Assembly (NCBI RefSeq): GCF_018139145.2
Contig: NC_059478.1
Coordinates: forward strand, 24,397,001-24,461,000
Reading direction: 5' to 3'
Origin: Gymnogyps californianus
Taxonomy: Eukaryota; Chordata; Aves; Accipitriformes; Cathartidae
Length of the DNA stretch: 64,000 bases
Made by a program: the position numbers and the translations under genes
Shown: piece by piece, positions 1-12,235 of the stretch
Position numbering within the stretch: position 1 is the stretch's first letter
Layout: each line of letters opens with the position of its first letter
The notes under the pieces: model-generated
Database searches by the model: none
What the model was told of the DNA's origin: nothing
What the model saw: the letters and a program-made list of their open reading frames with translations, nothing else

Positions 1-1624
1 TCCCTATTACCTCTTCCTGTGTGAGCAGTTCTGTTTTTCTTGTTTTATGCTTGTCTGTTTCTATAACCAACGATTTTTTTTTAAAAGGTGTATTGTGTCT
101 CAGGCTTGAAGAAGTGAAAGTTGCATGGGATACTGTGATTTTTTTTTTTTTTTTTTTTTTTCTGAGGAACTAAGTTTTTTGCTTGGTTCTCTGATCTAAT
201 TTTTTTTTTGTTAAATGCTTTAATCTTTGTAAAGACTGAATAACATGATAGAGTAGGTAATGTGAAATGAATTCTGGACTTGCTGTACTGGAGAAGTTTC
301 TGCTGAGCCCATGGCTAAGCAGCTTCTGCTCCTTTGGCTTGCATTCAGATATGCTGGAAAACTTGTTTGTATAGTGAATTGGACCAGGAAACCGATATAG
401 TGTGAAAATACAGAGGCCTTCTCTTACCTCTCCCTCCAGCTCTTTAGGAAATGTTATTTTTAATCCATACCAGGCAGGCTGACATGCTGAAACCAGTATT
501 TTTGCTAAAATATTCTTGTAGCCATGCAGGTGAAGGGTCGAGCTTGAAAGGCTGTGGCTTGTTGAAGCATGCGGTTATTGCAGGTACCGCGTGAGGGCAG
601 CAGATGTCTTCTGCTTCACCCCCTCACCAGCACTCCCCTGCCACGTCAAAACCTATTGCAAGTTGAATAAATGTTATTTAAAAAAAAAACAACAACCCGC
701 AAACAAAAACCCCAAACAAACCGAAAAGCACAGCATTCTTCTTTCCTTTGCAGTTACAAAGTGGCAGCTGCCATTCCCTGGGTGAACTTTAGTAAATACT
801 ATGTTAAAAAACCCTTCTATAGAGTCATTTGGTTTTAAAGTAACTTAATTTGGAGGAACCTTATTATTCATATCCAGTCCACTACAGTTTCCAGTAGCTA
901 TTTTCATAATCTGATCAAGTCCCATCTTGTGACAAATTTCTGGTTTTGCCTCCTGACACTCCTATTCAGAAGGTCTTTTTTAGTGCCTTATCCTAATAGC
1001 TGGATTTTTTTTTAAATTCAGCTGAAATTATGCATATGCCCAAAGAACCTAGGGAGAGTGGGGGACGTTACACAGGGATGTAAGGTTTTGAGTACCATGC
1101 TTGTGTTATTGCAGAGGGAAGAAAATCTAGACAAATTTAAAATTCTTAGGAAGCCAGGCTTTGTTACTTCAATTATTTACGGAGCAGCTCATTTTATTTA
1201 AAGGACTTTTGCTAGTTGAGGAGAAAGGAGAAGAGTTCTAACTATGTAATCTTATCTCATGGGTTGGTGCTGTGCTGAAAATCTGAATGCTTCTAATCCT
1301 GAGATCCTTCTTGCAGATGTTGAAGCAGAGAAGGAGAATAAAGAATGAAAGACACATTTGATAATTTGAAGTGCTTTTCACCAGGTAGAATTTATATGGG
1401 AACTGAAGACCAAAAAATGCTGAAGTGCTCTGCCAAGTGATGATGACGTATTTATAATTTTTAAAACAACTACTGCTGTTAATTTCAGGTACTTTAAAGA
1501 GAGAAGCGAAATAAAAATTTTGGGAGACAAGTTTATGTTAAGAAGTACATCTGTTGTATATCTCTTTCATGTTTCATGGCAAAATGCGTATGGGTAAGTT
1601 CTGCCCCTCTGTCACTGGTAACAG
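1..1624. other. Non-coding AT-rich stretch
   Basis: Apart from the poly(T) run at 139-161 and an A/C-rich tract near 670-720, I see no gene or repeat. A splice-flanked open stretch at 1489-1593 is discussed as rejected. Confidence 0.5.
139..161. repeat. Poly(T) run, 23 bp
   Basis: There are 23 consecutive T. No retroposed sequence with target duplications is evident next to it. Confidence 0.98.
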
Positions 1625-1810
1625 TCTCATGTAAGAACGGCTGTGTCTGGTCAGACCAGAGGTCCAAGTAGCATGGAGTCTTAGAAAACTGTCAGTGGGG
1701 GTTAGCATGTTGTTTCTCTCATCCCACTTTCCTATCTTCCTGCAATGTGTGACCTTTGATTTCCTGAGATAAATGTGTTGTCTTTTGATGTAATAGTGCC
1801 TGTGAAGATT
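1625..1810 (-). mobile_element. Old CR1 LINE 3'-end relic
   Basis: Read on the plus strand, it begins with gtaagaacggctg and tggtcagaccagaggtccaa, followed by a gtcagtggg block. This is the reverse complement of the 3' end of an old amniote CR1 lineage, in which a 'ctagatggacctttggtctgac' type block lies near the 3' terminus. It is therefore a 5'-truncated CR1 on the minus strand. Similarity fades after about 1720 and the far edge is approximate. The same 3'-end block, in the opposite orientation, closes the larger CR1 copy near 61340-61375. No coding capacity remains. Confidence 0.45.
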
Positions 1811-3253
1811 TTCTGACATAAACTTGCCTGACTACTTTTCAAACCTACATATAAGCTTCTGGTACCATCTTCCCATGGTATTGAGCTTCCCAAACTAACG
1901 GTGTTGTGTGAAAAAGTACCCCTAAAGCCTAGCTAAAACATAAATGAGTTAAGAAGAGGGGGAAATAATTTAGTTTTTCTAGAAACATTTGGTAAAATTG
2001 CCCTAAAGGAATGGCAAAGTGTTTTTTGGGTTTTTTTTGTTGTTTTTTGTTTGTTTGGTTTTTAAAGTGATTAAGAAGATAGTGTAGTGAATGTTTAACT
2101 CTGGATAAAAATTACGATGAGAGTCTAAGAATTTATCTGGGTTCAGAAAAGAATTTACTATCTATATAGAGGTTGGAAAAACTAAGAATGTCTGACTAAC
2201 CAAGATTTTAGAAAGCCAGATTTGGAAGGAGAATGAATCTTACTTCAAGGTATTAAACTTCTTTATGTGAACTTACTAGGAAAAAAATATATTCTGATCA
2301 AAGGGTTTCTTTTAAGGATGCCTCAGATGTGATTGAATAGAGGCATATTCCTTTCCTGTGAATTTTTGCCCTAATCTTGTAGTGGATGCTCTCAACAGAG
2401 GAATTCCTGTGTATTGACATCTAATGATTTTAGGTTCCAAGTCTACCCTTTTAGGAAACCTATTCCAAATTGCTGCACTTTTTCAAACGTTTCCTATGTT
2501 GTAAACACCTAAAAGATTAAGGGCACATATTACATTATTTCTTTGAAAGCAACTAATCTTTGTACTTGTTAGGTTCACATGTGGTAACTATTGATACGAG
2601 ATCAGCTTGAAGATGAAAGTAGATTTATTGTAGCAAAGCAGAGTTAAATTTGGAATTAGGCTTGGGAAATATTCAGAATTAGTCTGTGGTTGATGCTGGT
2701 CTCTTCTCCGTTACTTTCTTATATCATTGTTTTGAAACTCAGAAAAGCTTAATAGTACTCTGTCTGCTGGCTCAGGTTGATTCCGAGAAGTAAATTAAGG
2801 CTAATTTGGAGTGACCAATCAATCAATCCTGTCCTCATTTGCTTTTGTAGCAAATTAGGAAGGCAGTGTTTTTCTGGAGCAGAATCTCTGTCTCTATTCT
2901 GTTGTTTAAAACAATCCTTTTCGCTTCTCTCTTGCCTGGGTTTATATTCTTTTTTTTTTTTTTCCTGGGTCCATTTAGTCATTATCATTGCAGGCTTAGT
3001 AGTAAAAAGAGCTCTTTTATTAAATGTAACTGCAGTATACTCACATTTGTGTGCACACACGTGTAACATGTAAAAAGTGGGGAAAAAACCAGTTTTCATC
3101 TTGTATTATGTGTCCAAATATAGAAATCTAGAGGAAAATACACCTACATTTATTAGTCTTAATGTGCTCCTTACTGTCTTGTTCTTTCTGGTTTAAAATA
3201 TCTTTCAAAAATTTTCAGTGTTTTTAAGATCAGAGCAAGACTTTGCAAAATTA
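1811..3253. other. Non-coding AT-rich stretch
   Basis: A T/G simple tract lies at 2023-2062 and a T run at about 2950-2963. The overlapping open frames on both strands near 2749-3099 have no coding features. Confidence 0.5.
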
Positions 3254-3700
3254 TAGGACAACACCCGTTGGAAGGAATGTAAGGAGGTCTCTAGTCCAAC
3301 CTCCTGGTCAAAGCAGCATCAGTTAGTAGGTGAGACCAGGTCTTTATCCAGTCAGGTTTTGAAAACCTCCAAGAATGGAGACTGCACAACCTCCCTGTAC
3401 AACCTTTTCCAGTGTTTCACTGTCTTCATGGTGAACAAACTTTTCTTTACATCCAGTCCAAACCTCTCTTGTTTCAACTTACACCCACTGCCTCTCATCG
3501 TCCCACCATGAGACACTTCAGGAGTCAGGCTCCGCTTTCTTGGTAATCTTCCTGCAGGTGCTGGAGGGCTGCCCTTTTGTCTCCCTGAAGCTTTGTCTTC
3601 TGCAGGCTAAACAAGCCTCATTCCCTTGGTCTCTCCTCATAGATCTTGTGTTAGCGCACTGGTATTTGATCATCTGCACAATCCCTTGTTTGTATGTAGC
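3254..3700 (-). mobile_element. CR1 LINE 3' fragment
   Basis: The plus strand follows the usual reversed CR1 3' region in order: ctctagtccaacctcctggtc, then a gagactgcacaacctccctg block, then cagtccaaacctctcttg, ccactgcctctcatcgtcc, and a segment with ggctaaacaagcctcattcc and tctctcctcatag. This corresponds to the 3' untranslated region and the C-terminal part of ORF2, lying on the minus strand. The 3' octamer tail is not clear at 3254, so the 3' end is eroded or truncated. Divergence is substantial, with frame breaks. The upper boundary near 3700 is approximate because similarity becomes weak there. Confidence 0.85.
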
Positions 3701-3786
3701 CCTCCCTAGTGACCAGGCGTGATGCATTAAGACAGAGGGCTCATTGTCATTTGGAGGGGTTTGTGGTTTTGGTCTGTTTGGTTTTT

Positions 3787-3799
3787 CCCCCCCCCCCCC
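3787..3799. repeat. Poly(C) run, 13 bp
   Basis: There are 13 consecutive C just beyond the CR1 relic at 3254-3700. Length is likely to vary between individuals and sequencing reads. Confidence 0.95.
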
Positions 3800-3962
3800 A
3801 AACTTTTTTACTGCTTCGTGTCAGTTAAATTGTTCCATATACTTTCTGGTATTTCACCTTCTGTTTCAAACACCTCTTTATTGTGCATCTGTTGCACTGA
3901 AGGGTGCATGGTACCTGTATTGGAGCTTGCTGAAGAAATGCCAGATCAATGAAGAGGCACTT

Positions 3963-4079
3963 GATATTGAATGTATGATATTGAATGTATGATATTGAAT
4001 GTATGATATTGAATGTATGATATTGAATGTATGATATTGAATGTATATTGAATGTATGATATTGAATGTATTGAATATA
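3963..4079. repeat. 14-bp minisatellite (gatattgaatgtat)n
   Basis: Six perfect head-to-tail copies of the 14-mer gatattgaatgtat occupy 3963-4046. An 11-bp copy lacking the first three bases follows (4047-4057), then one more nearly complete copy (4058-4070) and a decayed partial copy ending in attgaatata. The perfect identity of the first six units suggests recent expansion or homogenisation, with degeneration only at the right edge. The unit is not a multiple of three, so the apparent repetitive peptide on the minus strand is an artefact. It lies between two minus-strand CR1 relics. Confidence 0.97.
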
Positions 4080-4207
4080 CAGTAACGATATAGGTAATGC
4101 TGTTGCTACCACAAAAGCCTTTTGCTTCTCAAGAGGCTCAGTCCAAAAGCAGTCACTGTTAATGGAGTGTAGAACAGAGGGATGAGTAGAAAAACAGACT
4201 TCAGGCA

Positions 4208-4330
4208 ACAGACACCCTCTCTAGGCAACCTGTTCCATGGTGCTCTAGTTAGATAAATTTTTCCTAATGACCAGTCTGAACCTCCTAATCTGTAAGTTAT
4301 GGCCATTGTCACTTCCTTCCCCTGAAGGAC
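4208..4330 (-). mobile_element. Short CR1 LINE fragment
   Basis: The plus strand reads ccctctctaggcaacctgttcc, then aaatttttcctaatgaccagt, ctgaacctcctaatctg and atggccattgtcacttcc. This is the standard reversed C-terminal part of CR1 ORF2. On the minus strand the peptide APWNRLPREGVC is visible, matching the conserved CR1 motif HWNRLPREVV. It covers a segment already present in the CR1 copy at 3254-3700, so it is a separate insertion and not a continuation of that copy. Both ends are truncated. Confidence 0.75.
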
Positions 4331-4766
4331 TCACAGGATGGTATGGGCGTTGGGTATGTTTTAAATATGCCTACTTTTTTTTTTTTTTCTCTAAATGTAA
4401 TTGTAGGTAGAAAGTGAAGTCCTGAAGGTAGTGTGAGAAGTGGAGTATTCCAAGATAATCAGAGCGCTCTCCTGAAATTCCAGAGCTCAACAGATGAGAA
4501 AGTCAGTGAGGAAAGGCAGTGGCTGTTTGTGCAATACTACTAATTTAGGCTCTGAGTACTTGACATGCAGCTATTTAGTAAGCTCAAATAACAAAGAACC
4601 GTTTGGAAGAGGATGGCTGTTACAGACTGCTGTGTAATCAGACATCAAGGACTGGTGTGAAGATGATGGTTGCAAGGGAGGCCATGCATGTGGTAATTGG
4701 TTCCCTCTGGAGAAGATGGTGCTGCTGAAAATAACTGGATTGGGTGCGAACACTGCTGCGTTTGAG

Positions 4767-4782
4767 CTGCTGCTGCTGCTGC
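4767..4782. repeat. (CTG)5 short microsatellite
   Basis: Five tandem CTG units. The long ORFs through this region on both strands are not supported as coding by splice sites or composition. Confidence 0.9.
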
Positions 4783-6911
4783 CAGCTATTAATGATAGGC
4801 ATGTCTGGGTTGTGACTAAAAATGTGGAGATATTTGGAGTGTTGAACACAGATTTGATCTTCACTGAAGTGACTACAAATTTGGCTTTGCAACCAGTTTC
4901 AAGGGGAGCTGGGCAACTGCGATGTGTTGCATCCAAAAGTAGTGCCCTTAATGTCTCCCTTGTGTGCTTGTGTTTGGTTTTTCTAATCCTTTTGAGCATT
5001 TGTATTGGTTACTCTGTCATGTTTCAACTTTCTGGACTTCTTTCTTCAACTCCTTCTAGTTCTGCAGTTTCCGGTACAGCGCAGATGTTATTTTCCAAAC
5101 TCTTTCTGAGGTAGTTTATTTTTTTAGTCAGGCATCCACACTAAACTGTTTAAATCTCTCCCGTGAATTGCTTCATTGATTCAAAACTCCCTGTGGTATA
5201 GGAACGCTTGAGGTATTCCCTTAGTTGTGCAATAAGATGTGTGCTGGTGGCAACCATAGTTGAGTATGTTGTTGATTCATCTACCTTTTGAGTCCTTTTA
5301 GCTGTTGCACGCAATTGCCTGTCTTTCTGTCTGCAACGACTACACCAACAATAGTGGTTGTCTCTTTCATAGCAGCTCCACTTGTCCTTCACAGGTGAGA
5401 TTTCCAAAGCATGCAAGCTAATAATCAATGACAAATACCATAATCTCTTTTCTTTCAGTAAGAGTTGAGAAATGAGTATATTCCTCTTCTAAGCTATCTT
5501 CTCTTGAAATAACTTTTATCAGTTCCTCCTAGCATGTGCCAGTGTACACTTTATAAAACATTTTAATTAAAAAACATTATTTGTGGTATTTCCTTTGTCC
5601 GTGTCCAGTGGGAGCTATTGGGATGAATGTTTCCAGAAGGCTTCATTTTGCATTGATTGCTGGGTGGTTCCCTTCCTACATCCTGTACAGTGTGAAGCCT
5701 CATCTCTGGAATGTCTGTCTGGTCCCATAAAATGTTTGGGGAAATGCAGTTATATGCTAATCACGTGGGGTATAAATCCCCTGTAATTGCATGTTGGATA
5801 CTGTACTCTGACAGGATTATAAACACATGGAGGCGCTTGTATATTAGAAGTTTCATCTTGAAGATAGGAGCAAATCCAAGTTAATTTTTAATTTCTCTTT
5901 TCCCCCATGTTGTTTCTCCATCAAGGCAAATGCTTTTGGCTTCTCTTAAAGGACAGGCTTGAAAGTGTCTCAAATTTCTAGATGAATGCTGGACAGTTGT
6001 ACTCAGAAAGAAGTTACGTTGGTGTGATTGTAACCATCTTGGGACTTGGGCTGTATTGAAAAATAACATGTCTTCTGCCATAAGGCAGAAGCCTCCTTTT
6101 TGCTGTCCTGATGTTAAGAATGGGTGGAACTTAGTTTTTAAAATGTTTTTTTAAAAAGCACTAACAGCAGAAAGATGTGAGAATAGCAGTCCTGAACAGT
6201 CAATCTGTAGGTAAGGAAGGGATGGTGTTAAGTTCCAAAATACGTATTTAAGTTTTAAAAAAATAATCAGTATTTGTTTTTAACTGCTAAAATTTCACTT
6301 ATTTTCGTACTTATGTTATGTATCTCAGTGCCATTATCTGGCATTTTTGTACTCCTGGCACTCTGTCTTTTAGCCCGGCTACCTCACTGGCATTAAAAAC
6401 CAACTGGGAGTGAACTGGAACTGCAAGTCAGTTTCCTTTCCTGTTGTATAACTGTTTAGTTACTTTCTAAGGTACTTGAGTAAATATTTAGTTTGTAAGC
6501 TGATTGTCCTATGTTTTTTTTAGTGTAGATTAATATACTTCATTTCTAGTACTGTTTATTTTCTTGATTATCTGATTGTAAATATTGCTAGTGATTTTTG
6601 AAGCTGTATTTTTTAACAATGGCCACTCAAAATGTTTTCCTTCACAGGAAATTGTAGAAAACAGCCTTGGAAAGAACTGCAGGTCTTTCTCTGGGCCTTT
6701 AGAAACAATATTTTTAACATCATTTTATGCCAACATATGTCAGAAGCACTCTGTAAAATCTGATGATGGAAACTTGGACAATCTGTCCCAGTGCTTAATT
6801 ATTCTTCCCTGTAGAGAGATTTTTCCTGATGTCTACTCTGCTCTAAATAACTTTGGCCACTTTGGCCACTTCGCCCAATCAAGTCAATTGCAAGCTTTTC
6901 TCTGCCTGTGT

Positions 6912-6931
6912 CCCCCCCCCTCCCCCCGCCC
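6912..6931. repeat. C-rich tract with minus-strand G-quadruplex potential
   Basis: C9, T, C6, G, C3 in 20 bp. On the minus strand this gives three G-runs, the longest divisible, with one-base loops, which satisfies the usual G-quadruplex pattern. Confidence 0.85.
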
Positions 6932-9900
6932 AATGTGTTTATGTATTTTAGGTTAGTTGATAGGCTTCTTTCAGTCTTATTTTCTTCAGATTTGGGATTT
7001 TTAATCTTTCTAGTGGCGAAAATTTTTTGGAATCTGATCATTCTTACTTCTAAAGACTCTACAACTTGTGCATATGTTTCTTGGAGTGTGGTACTCCAGA
7101 ATATACTACTTTGGAGGCTCTGTCTGTATGAGTGGAGTAGAAAAACGTGGCTTGCAGTTGTGCTCTAGTTCATGCTTTTCAGTGCAAAGACATTTGGGAT
7201 TCAGTATCGTGGTGCTGATTCAGATCAGCTTGCCATTCACTATAATTCATTGTTAACACCATTATGTGTGCTTGGAAGTACTGTGTTCCCTTGCCAAGAT
7301 TCAAATATTTGTATACTTGCCGTATACTTCGATGTCTTGTTGCTGTTGCCATGGAATGTATAAAAATGTGGTTCTCAGTCTGCTCTGATGGAGACATGAA
7401 ACCATCTTTGAAGCTTAAAAATTGTGTCCTTTGGTCACAGACAATTGACTGCTGTCTCCCATCTCTTCAGAAAAAGACACTGAACTGGGTGGAAGTGTCT
7501 TGTTGGCAATATCATTATGGACAACATGTTTTGTTGGGTTTCTTTCAGTTTCAAGCTCTGTAGACATTTTCTGTCATATGTATCCCTGCCCTGATATGCT
7601 TTCTAGATCAAGCAGTATAGAGTTCTTTTCTAATACAAGTTGTACAACTTTGTTTCTAATATTCTCTGTACTGAAGGATTTTTATTTTCTAATTTCATGT
7701 TTTTCTGAAGACAGGTGGTGTGTAGTTCTGGATAATACTTCAGTGTATTCATTCACAGTTCAATTTTGGGACAGTAATCTTAACCACATAATCTAGTTAG
7801 AGCATTCCTTACTCTTATATGTCTTTTCCTCCTTGCTACTTGTTCATACAGGCATTCTGTGATGAATATGCCTGTGCTTCAAATCAAGCTTAGGAGCATT
7901 TTTTGCCCTGTAGTGCTCATATAGTCTGTGCTTATCCTCCGTCCCCTTGCTTTCCACATGATGTGAGAAGAACAGTATGTACACCCAGTTTCTGAATTTC
8001 TCTGCCGATAAAGGTCATCAGCTAGACACTGCGAGGGTGATGTTTCCTGAAGTTCATGGCTTGTGCTGAAGCCTCACAGTGACCCTCTGTGAATGGGTCT
8101 GGAAAGTTCATCCCAAGGAGAAGCTAAGGGACTGCCTGCCTGACCTCCCTGTTTCTGATCTTGCTGTGCTGAATGTGCAATGTGATGGTCCTCTTCCAGC
8201 ATGGGGATGGTGGGTGGTCATAGGATAGCAGAAGTAGAGGATTCTGCCTGTGTTGGTACCCCTGGGGCCATTTGCAGATGGGATGTAGCCTTCAAGTTGT
8301 TTTTTGAAGAACCTTCTGATAGAATATTTGGATTTCTCTATGATGTGTGGCTGTTGGATGATGCACTGATTTTTAAAAACTAAAAGCCACTTTTGGCTTT
8401 ACAGAAATGATCCAGAAAATATTACTGTGGTGTTGACTGGCTCTGGTCTTCCTTAGAGGATAGTCTTCAAATTTTTTAAATTTTGTTAATATTTAAAATT
8501 ATTTTCAAGGCTAAACTATCCGTCACTTTCCAATCATGGGAAAAGGTCTTGGGAAAAGAAATAGATGAACGTTGTAACCAACCCAATACCTGACTCTGTA
8601 GTGGGAAGAAACCAACAAACTTGGAACATCTGTACAGGAAACTAGGTGGTTAATGAATAAAGCTAGGTAGGTGTTCTTGATGCATCAAGTGTTCCTGATG
8701 GTCAGGGCTGGGCTTCATCTTATGCTATGCTGCTTTGTAACAGTAGAGGGTACTGTTGGTGTAAGATACAAAATGAGGTTTTTTCACATGGAGCTTGGAT
8801 TTTTTTTTGCTCCTAATATATTGGAACTGTCATTGGAACTGTTGACATGTTATTACACAGTCATCTTTGGGTCGCCGCCTCGTCTTCATACTATCCATTT
8901 TTGGATTTACTAAGTAGTTTTGTGGACAATCCCCTAATTAAGTATGAATGTTTTCTCATACTTTTTGCTGTCACAAAAAGTGCTTCAAAGATGTGTCTTC
9001 TGATATAGCTTGTTTTTCCTTCAGTGTTGTGGAAAGACTCTTCCTTCTTTGTTCTAGATTGAGACATTGATTATGCTGGACAGCTTTCCGGAGAGTTTTT
9101 CTTTTGGAGATAAAGTATAAAAAAGAACGGTAATAGTTTGGGGACAAAGTTGCAATTATTCCATCTCTTTTGTTGGACAGCCTTACAACAATCTCTCTTC
9201 CTCTGTTTTATTTACCACATTCTTGCATAGCCTCTGGCCCCTGTTCACCACAGAGTTGTGTTTTATTTGAATGTCGACAGGTGTGCAGTTATTTAAGACC
9301 TGCTTTTAAGGAATGTTACTGCTTTGCCAGGGATCATTTCAGTTCTGTGGAAAGGACCTGAGCTTTCCAAATCTATGTTTCTGAGGGTATAGTCACATGG
9401 TATGTTGATTTTGGTGGCAAATCTGCTGTAAGTGACTGCATAGTAGCAATTTTAAAGGAGCATTTTTGGTGTTTGTTGTCCCATACTTTTTCAGTGATCT
9501 GGTTTACAACCTCCCCCCACCCTGTGAGCAGTTGTCTTGGCACAGCTGTGCTGGGGGGAGTTGCAGTGATGTGCTGGGCCACACAGGGTGTGAAAATTTC
9601 CTTAATCTTCTTTTGCTGCCAAAGTACTGTGTAAGTACACCTTGAGGCTGGTGTTAATTTGGGGGTGGAATTGGTAATCCTGATGGGAGTGAGACACCTT
9701 CAGTTTCGTCACTGCTGTATTCTAACTGTACTGTAATGTACTTAGCTGTTGGAAATCCTAATATGGGTTTATTTGATATGCTGGCAAAAAGTACTACTTT
9801 GCGAGTAAAGTTTTCCACTTGGCAAACTGATTTAAGCCAGAATGTCAGAAAAGATCCCTTGTAGGTACAAGATATAATAGATACAGTAGAAAACTCATTG

Positions 9901-11123
9901 AAGCCCCAAGTTCTTCAGCTGCTGAGTCTACCTTTCATTATGGTTTGTCTACATGGATAATTTTACTGGTTCTACAGTGTTATTTCATTGGGAGAAGACC
10001 TTATGTAGACAAGCTTGAAAGAAATTTATTCATAGGCCCCTGATAACTGTTTCCCTAATCTGTCTTCATTCTTCTGCATGTTTCTGGGATGGTAGGGTAG
10101 CTTTTAGTGACGGAGTCAGTTGGGAGCAGGAAACAGAAGAGATATGTCTGGTAGGGGTTGAGTAAGATGGAGGAGGAGTGGATAGAAGGGTGTGCTTTTG
10201 TGTTTTGGCTACAGGAAACACTGCTAGCACTGGTTATAAGCGTGTTTTGAAACATCACTCATGTTCATTTGAGCTTCAACTCTAACCCTTTTTTCTACTT
10301 CTTACCTTGAGTCAGCTTTTTCTGTTCGACTGATTGCATGGCAAACAATGCCAGCCTACTCTAAAACAGCAGAAGACCAAAAGTGAAAGGTGTTTTGCCA
10401 GTTTGACCTTTCAACCAGGGGAGTCCTTGTGATGGCTCAAAGGAAGGGACATGGGGGAATGGGTTCAGGGGCTGTTTGAGGCTGCATTGGGAAGCTGTGC
10501 CTTCTGTGGCATCACTGTTTAAATTTTCGCTAGCAGAAGGTGGGGCATTAATAATCCATCTGCTTGAAATCTTCTGATGGGTGAAATTTGATGGGGGAAG
10601 TTGTCAGTGCAGGACACTTCAGTCATGTTGAGTATATTGAACAACTGCAGAGAAACCGCCTGGATCCTGTGACCTAACTTGGGTAATTCCTGGCCAGAAC
10701 ACTCCAGTTTGCATGCTGTTGTATTTAAGTGGCTGCTTCTCTTGTGAGAGCCAGTAGTAAAGAACAGTTTATTATGGGTAATAGTCATGACGTCAACAGG
10801 ATCATTCTTGGATTTTCACTCCTGGACTCAAATAGTAGCTGTAACAATACATTTCATTGTCCTGGGAAGGAAATTCTTTGTAAGTGAACCCTAACCTTAT
10901 AGTTATTAGATTTATCCTGTGCTCAACTCAGGATAAATTCAGTTCCCACTTTGAAACGCATTGTTAGGACTTCTTGCCCAGCATAGCATTACCAGCAGAC
11001 TGGAAGGTTTGTCTTTTTTGCAGCTGACTCCTCTGCATTTAATTCGTTCTGAATCAGTCTAACATGAGGGGAAGTACTTGCACTGAAACCCTGAGAGCAA
11101 TGCTGATTTAGAACAAGGGTGTT

Positions 11124-12235
11124 TCACAGAATCACAAAATAGTTGAGACTAGAAGGCGCCTCTGGAGATCTTCTTCACCCTCATAGTACAATTGGGTTTT
11201 TTCTTATGTTTAAATAGAATTTCCTGCTTTTCAGTTTGTTCCCATTGCCTCTTGTCCTTTCACTGGGCATCTCTGAGAAGAGTCCATCTCTGCCGCCTTT
11301 ATTCCTTCCCATCAGGTTACATTACTAAGATCCTTCTGAGCCTTCTCTGCTCAAGGCTAAAGAACCCCAGCTCTCTCAGCCTCTCATATGGCAGATGCTC
11401 CAATCCTTTAATCATCTTAGTTTGCTGGACTTGCTCCAACATGTCTCTCTTGTAGTGGGGAGCCCAGCACTGGACCCAGCCCTCCAGCAGTGCCTCACCA
11501 GTGCTGAGCAGAGGTGAAGGATCCCCTACCTCATCCTGCTGGCAGCCCGGGATGCTGTTGGCTGCCTTTGCTACTAGGGCACATTGCTGGCTCAGTTCGG
11601 CTGCTCCACCAGGACTCCCAGGTCCTTCTCTGCAAAGCTGTTTTCCAGTAGGTTGGCACCCAGCCTGTACGGCATAGAGTTAGTCCTCCCCAGGAGCAGG
11701 ACTTGGTGTTTCCCTTTGCTGAACTTCATGAGATCTGTCTGCCCATTTCTCCAGGCCTTTTCCATATTTTTTTGTCAGCAGGAGGCCCACATTTTCCTTA
11801 GTCTTCCTTTTGCTGCTAAATTATCTGTAGAAGCACTTCTTGTTGCCCTTCATGTCCCTCACCATTTTCAACTCCAGGCAAGCTTTGAGCTTCCTAAGCC
11901 TGTCTTTGCACACTGGGACAGTGTCTCTCTATTCATCCTAGCTCACCTGACCCTGCTCCCACCTCTTGTATGCATTCTTTTTACGTTTAAGTTTTGTCAG
12001 AAGCTCCTTGTTCATCCATGCAGGTCTCCTGGTGCTTTTGCTTGGTTTCCTGCACATTGGGCTGGATGATTCTTGAGCTTAGAGGAGGTCATCCTTCAAA
12101 ATCAACCAACTCCCCTGCACCTGTCTTCTCTCCAGGCCCATATCCTATGGGTTTTTCTGAAGCAGGTCCACGAATAGGCTGAATTCTGCTCTCCTGAAGC
12201 CCAGACTTATGATCCTGCAATTTGCCTAGTTTCCT
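11124..12235 (-). mobile_element. Internally deleted CR1 LINE with intact 3' end
   Basis: The 3' terminus is recognisable at 11124 (tcacagaatcacaaaat, the reverse complement of the CR1 octamer tail). From about 11176 to 11762 the plus strand follows the reversed C-terminal third of ORF2 (cagctctctcagcctctcat, gtggggagcccagcactgg, ccaccaggactcccaggtcc). From about 11771 it jumps to the linker between the endonuclease and reverse transcriptase domains. On the minus strand the linker gives LKRKKNAYKRWEQGQV and KRKTKENVGLLL, matching conserved CR1 linker motifs. The reverse transcriptase core, including the catalytic aspartates, is therefore missing. A second, smaller deletion near 11174 removes the WxRLPRE segment. 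In-frame stops are present. The element is dead; the 12235 edge is approximate. Confidence 0.9.

Larger units (their letters stand above)
4331..11123. other. Non-coding stretch, no gene seen
   Basis: Intron-like or intergenic DNA with scattered short T runs, the CTG and C-rich tracts listed separately, and no recognisable repeat family. Open frames are short, occur on both strands and lack family motifs. The open frame at 6585-6956 has an acceptor-like site near 6649 but no credible donor. Confidence 0.5.

Noticed and set aside
1303..1348. Acceptor-like tccttcttgcag followed by a short frame DVEAEKENKE then stop, suggesting a terminal exon.
   Set aside because: Only ten codons, no polyadenylation context tied to it, and the acidic peptide can come from purine-rich intron sequence.
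1489..1593. A 105-bp open stretch between ttaatttcag and TGG|gtaagtt on the plus strand.
   Set aside because: The donor is good, but the acceptor tract is moderate, the peptide (YFKERSEIKILG...) has no recognisable character, and open frames of 34 codons arise by chance. Not enough to call an exon.
3825..4208. 127-codon minus-strand frame with a repeating IQYHTFNI-type peptide.
   Set aside because: It is the translation of the 14-bp minisatellite, not a repeat protein.
5302..5394. A 93-bp open stretch between gtccttttag and CACAG|gtgagat.
   Set aside because: Peptide composition (LLHAIACLSVCNDYTNNSGC...) is not familiar, and an equally long frame is open on the opposite strand. Probably chance.
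11584..12069. 161-codon plus-strand open frame, the longest in the window.
   Set aside because: It runs antisense through a CR1 relic; the meaningful reading is the broken ORF2 on the minus strand.
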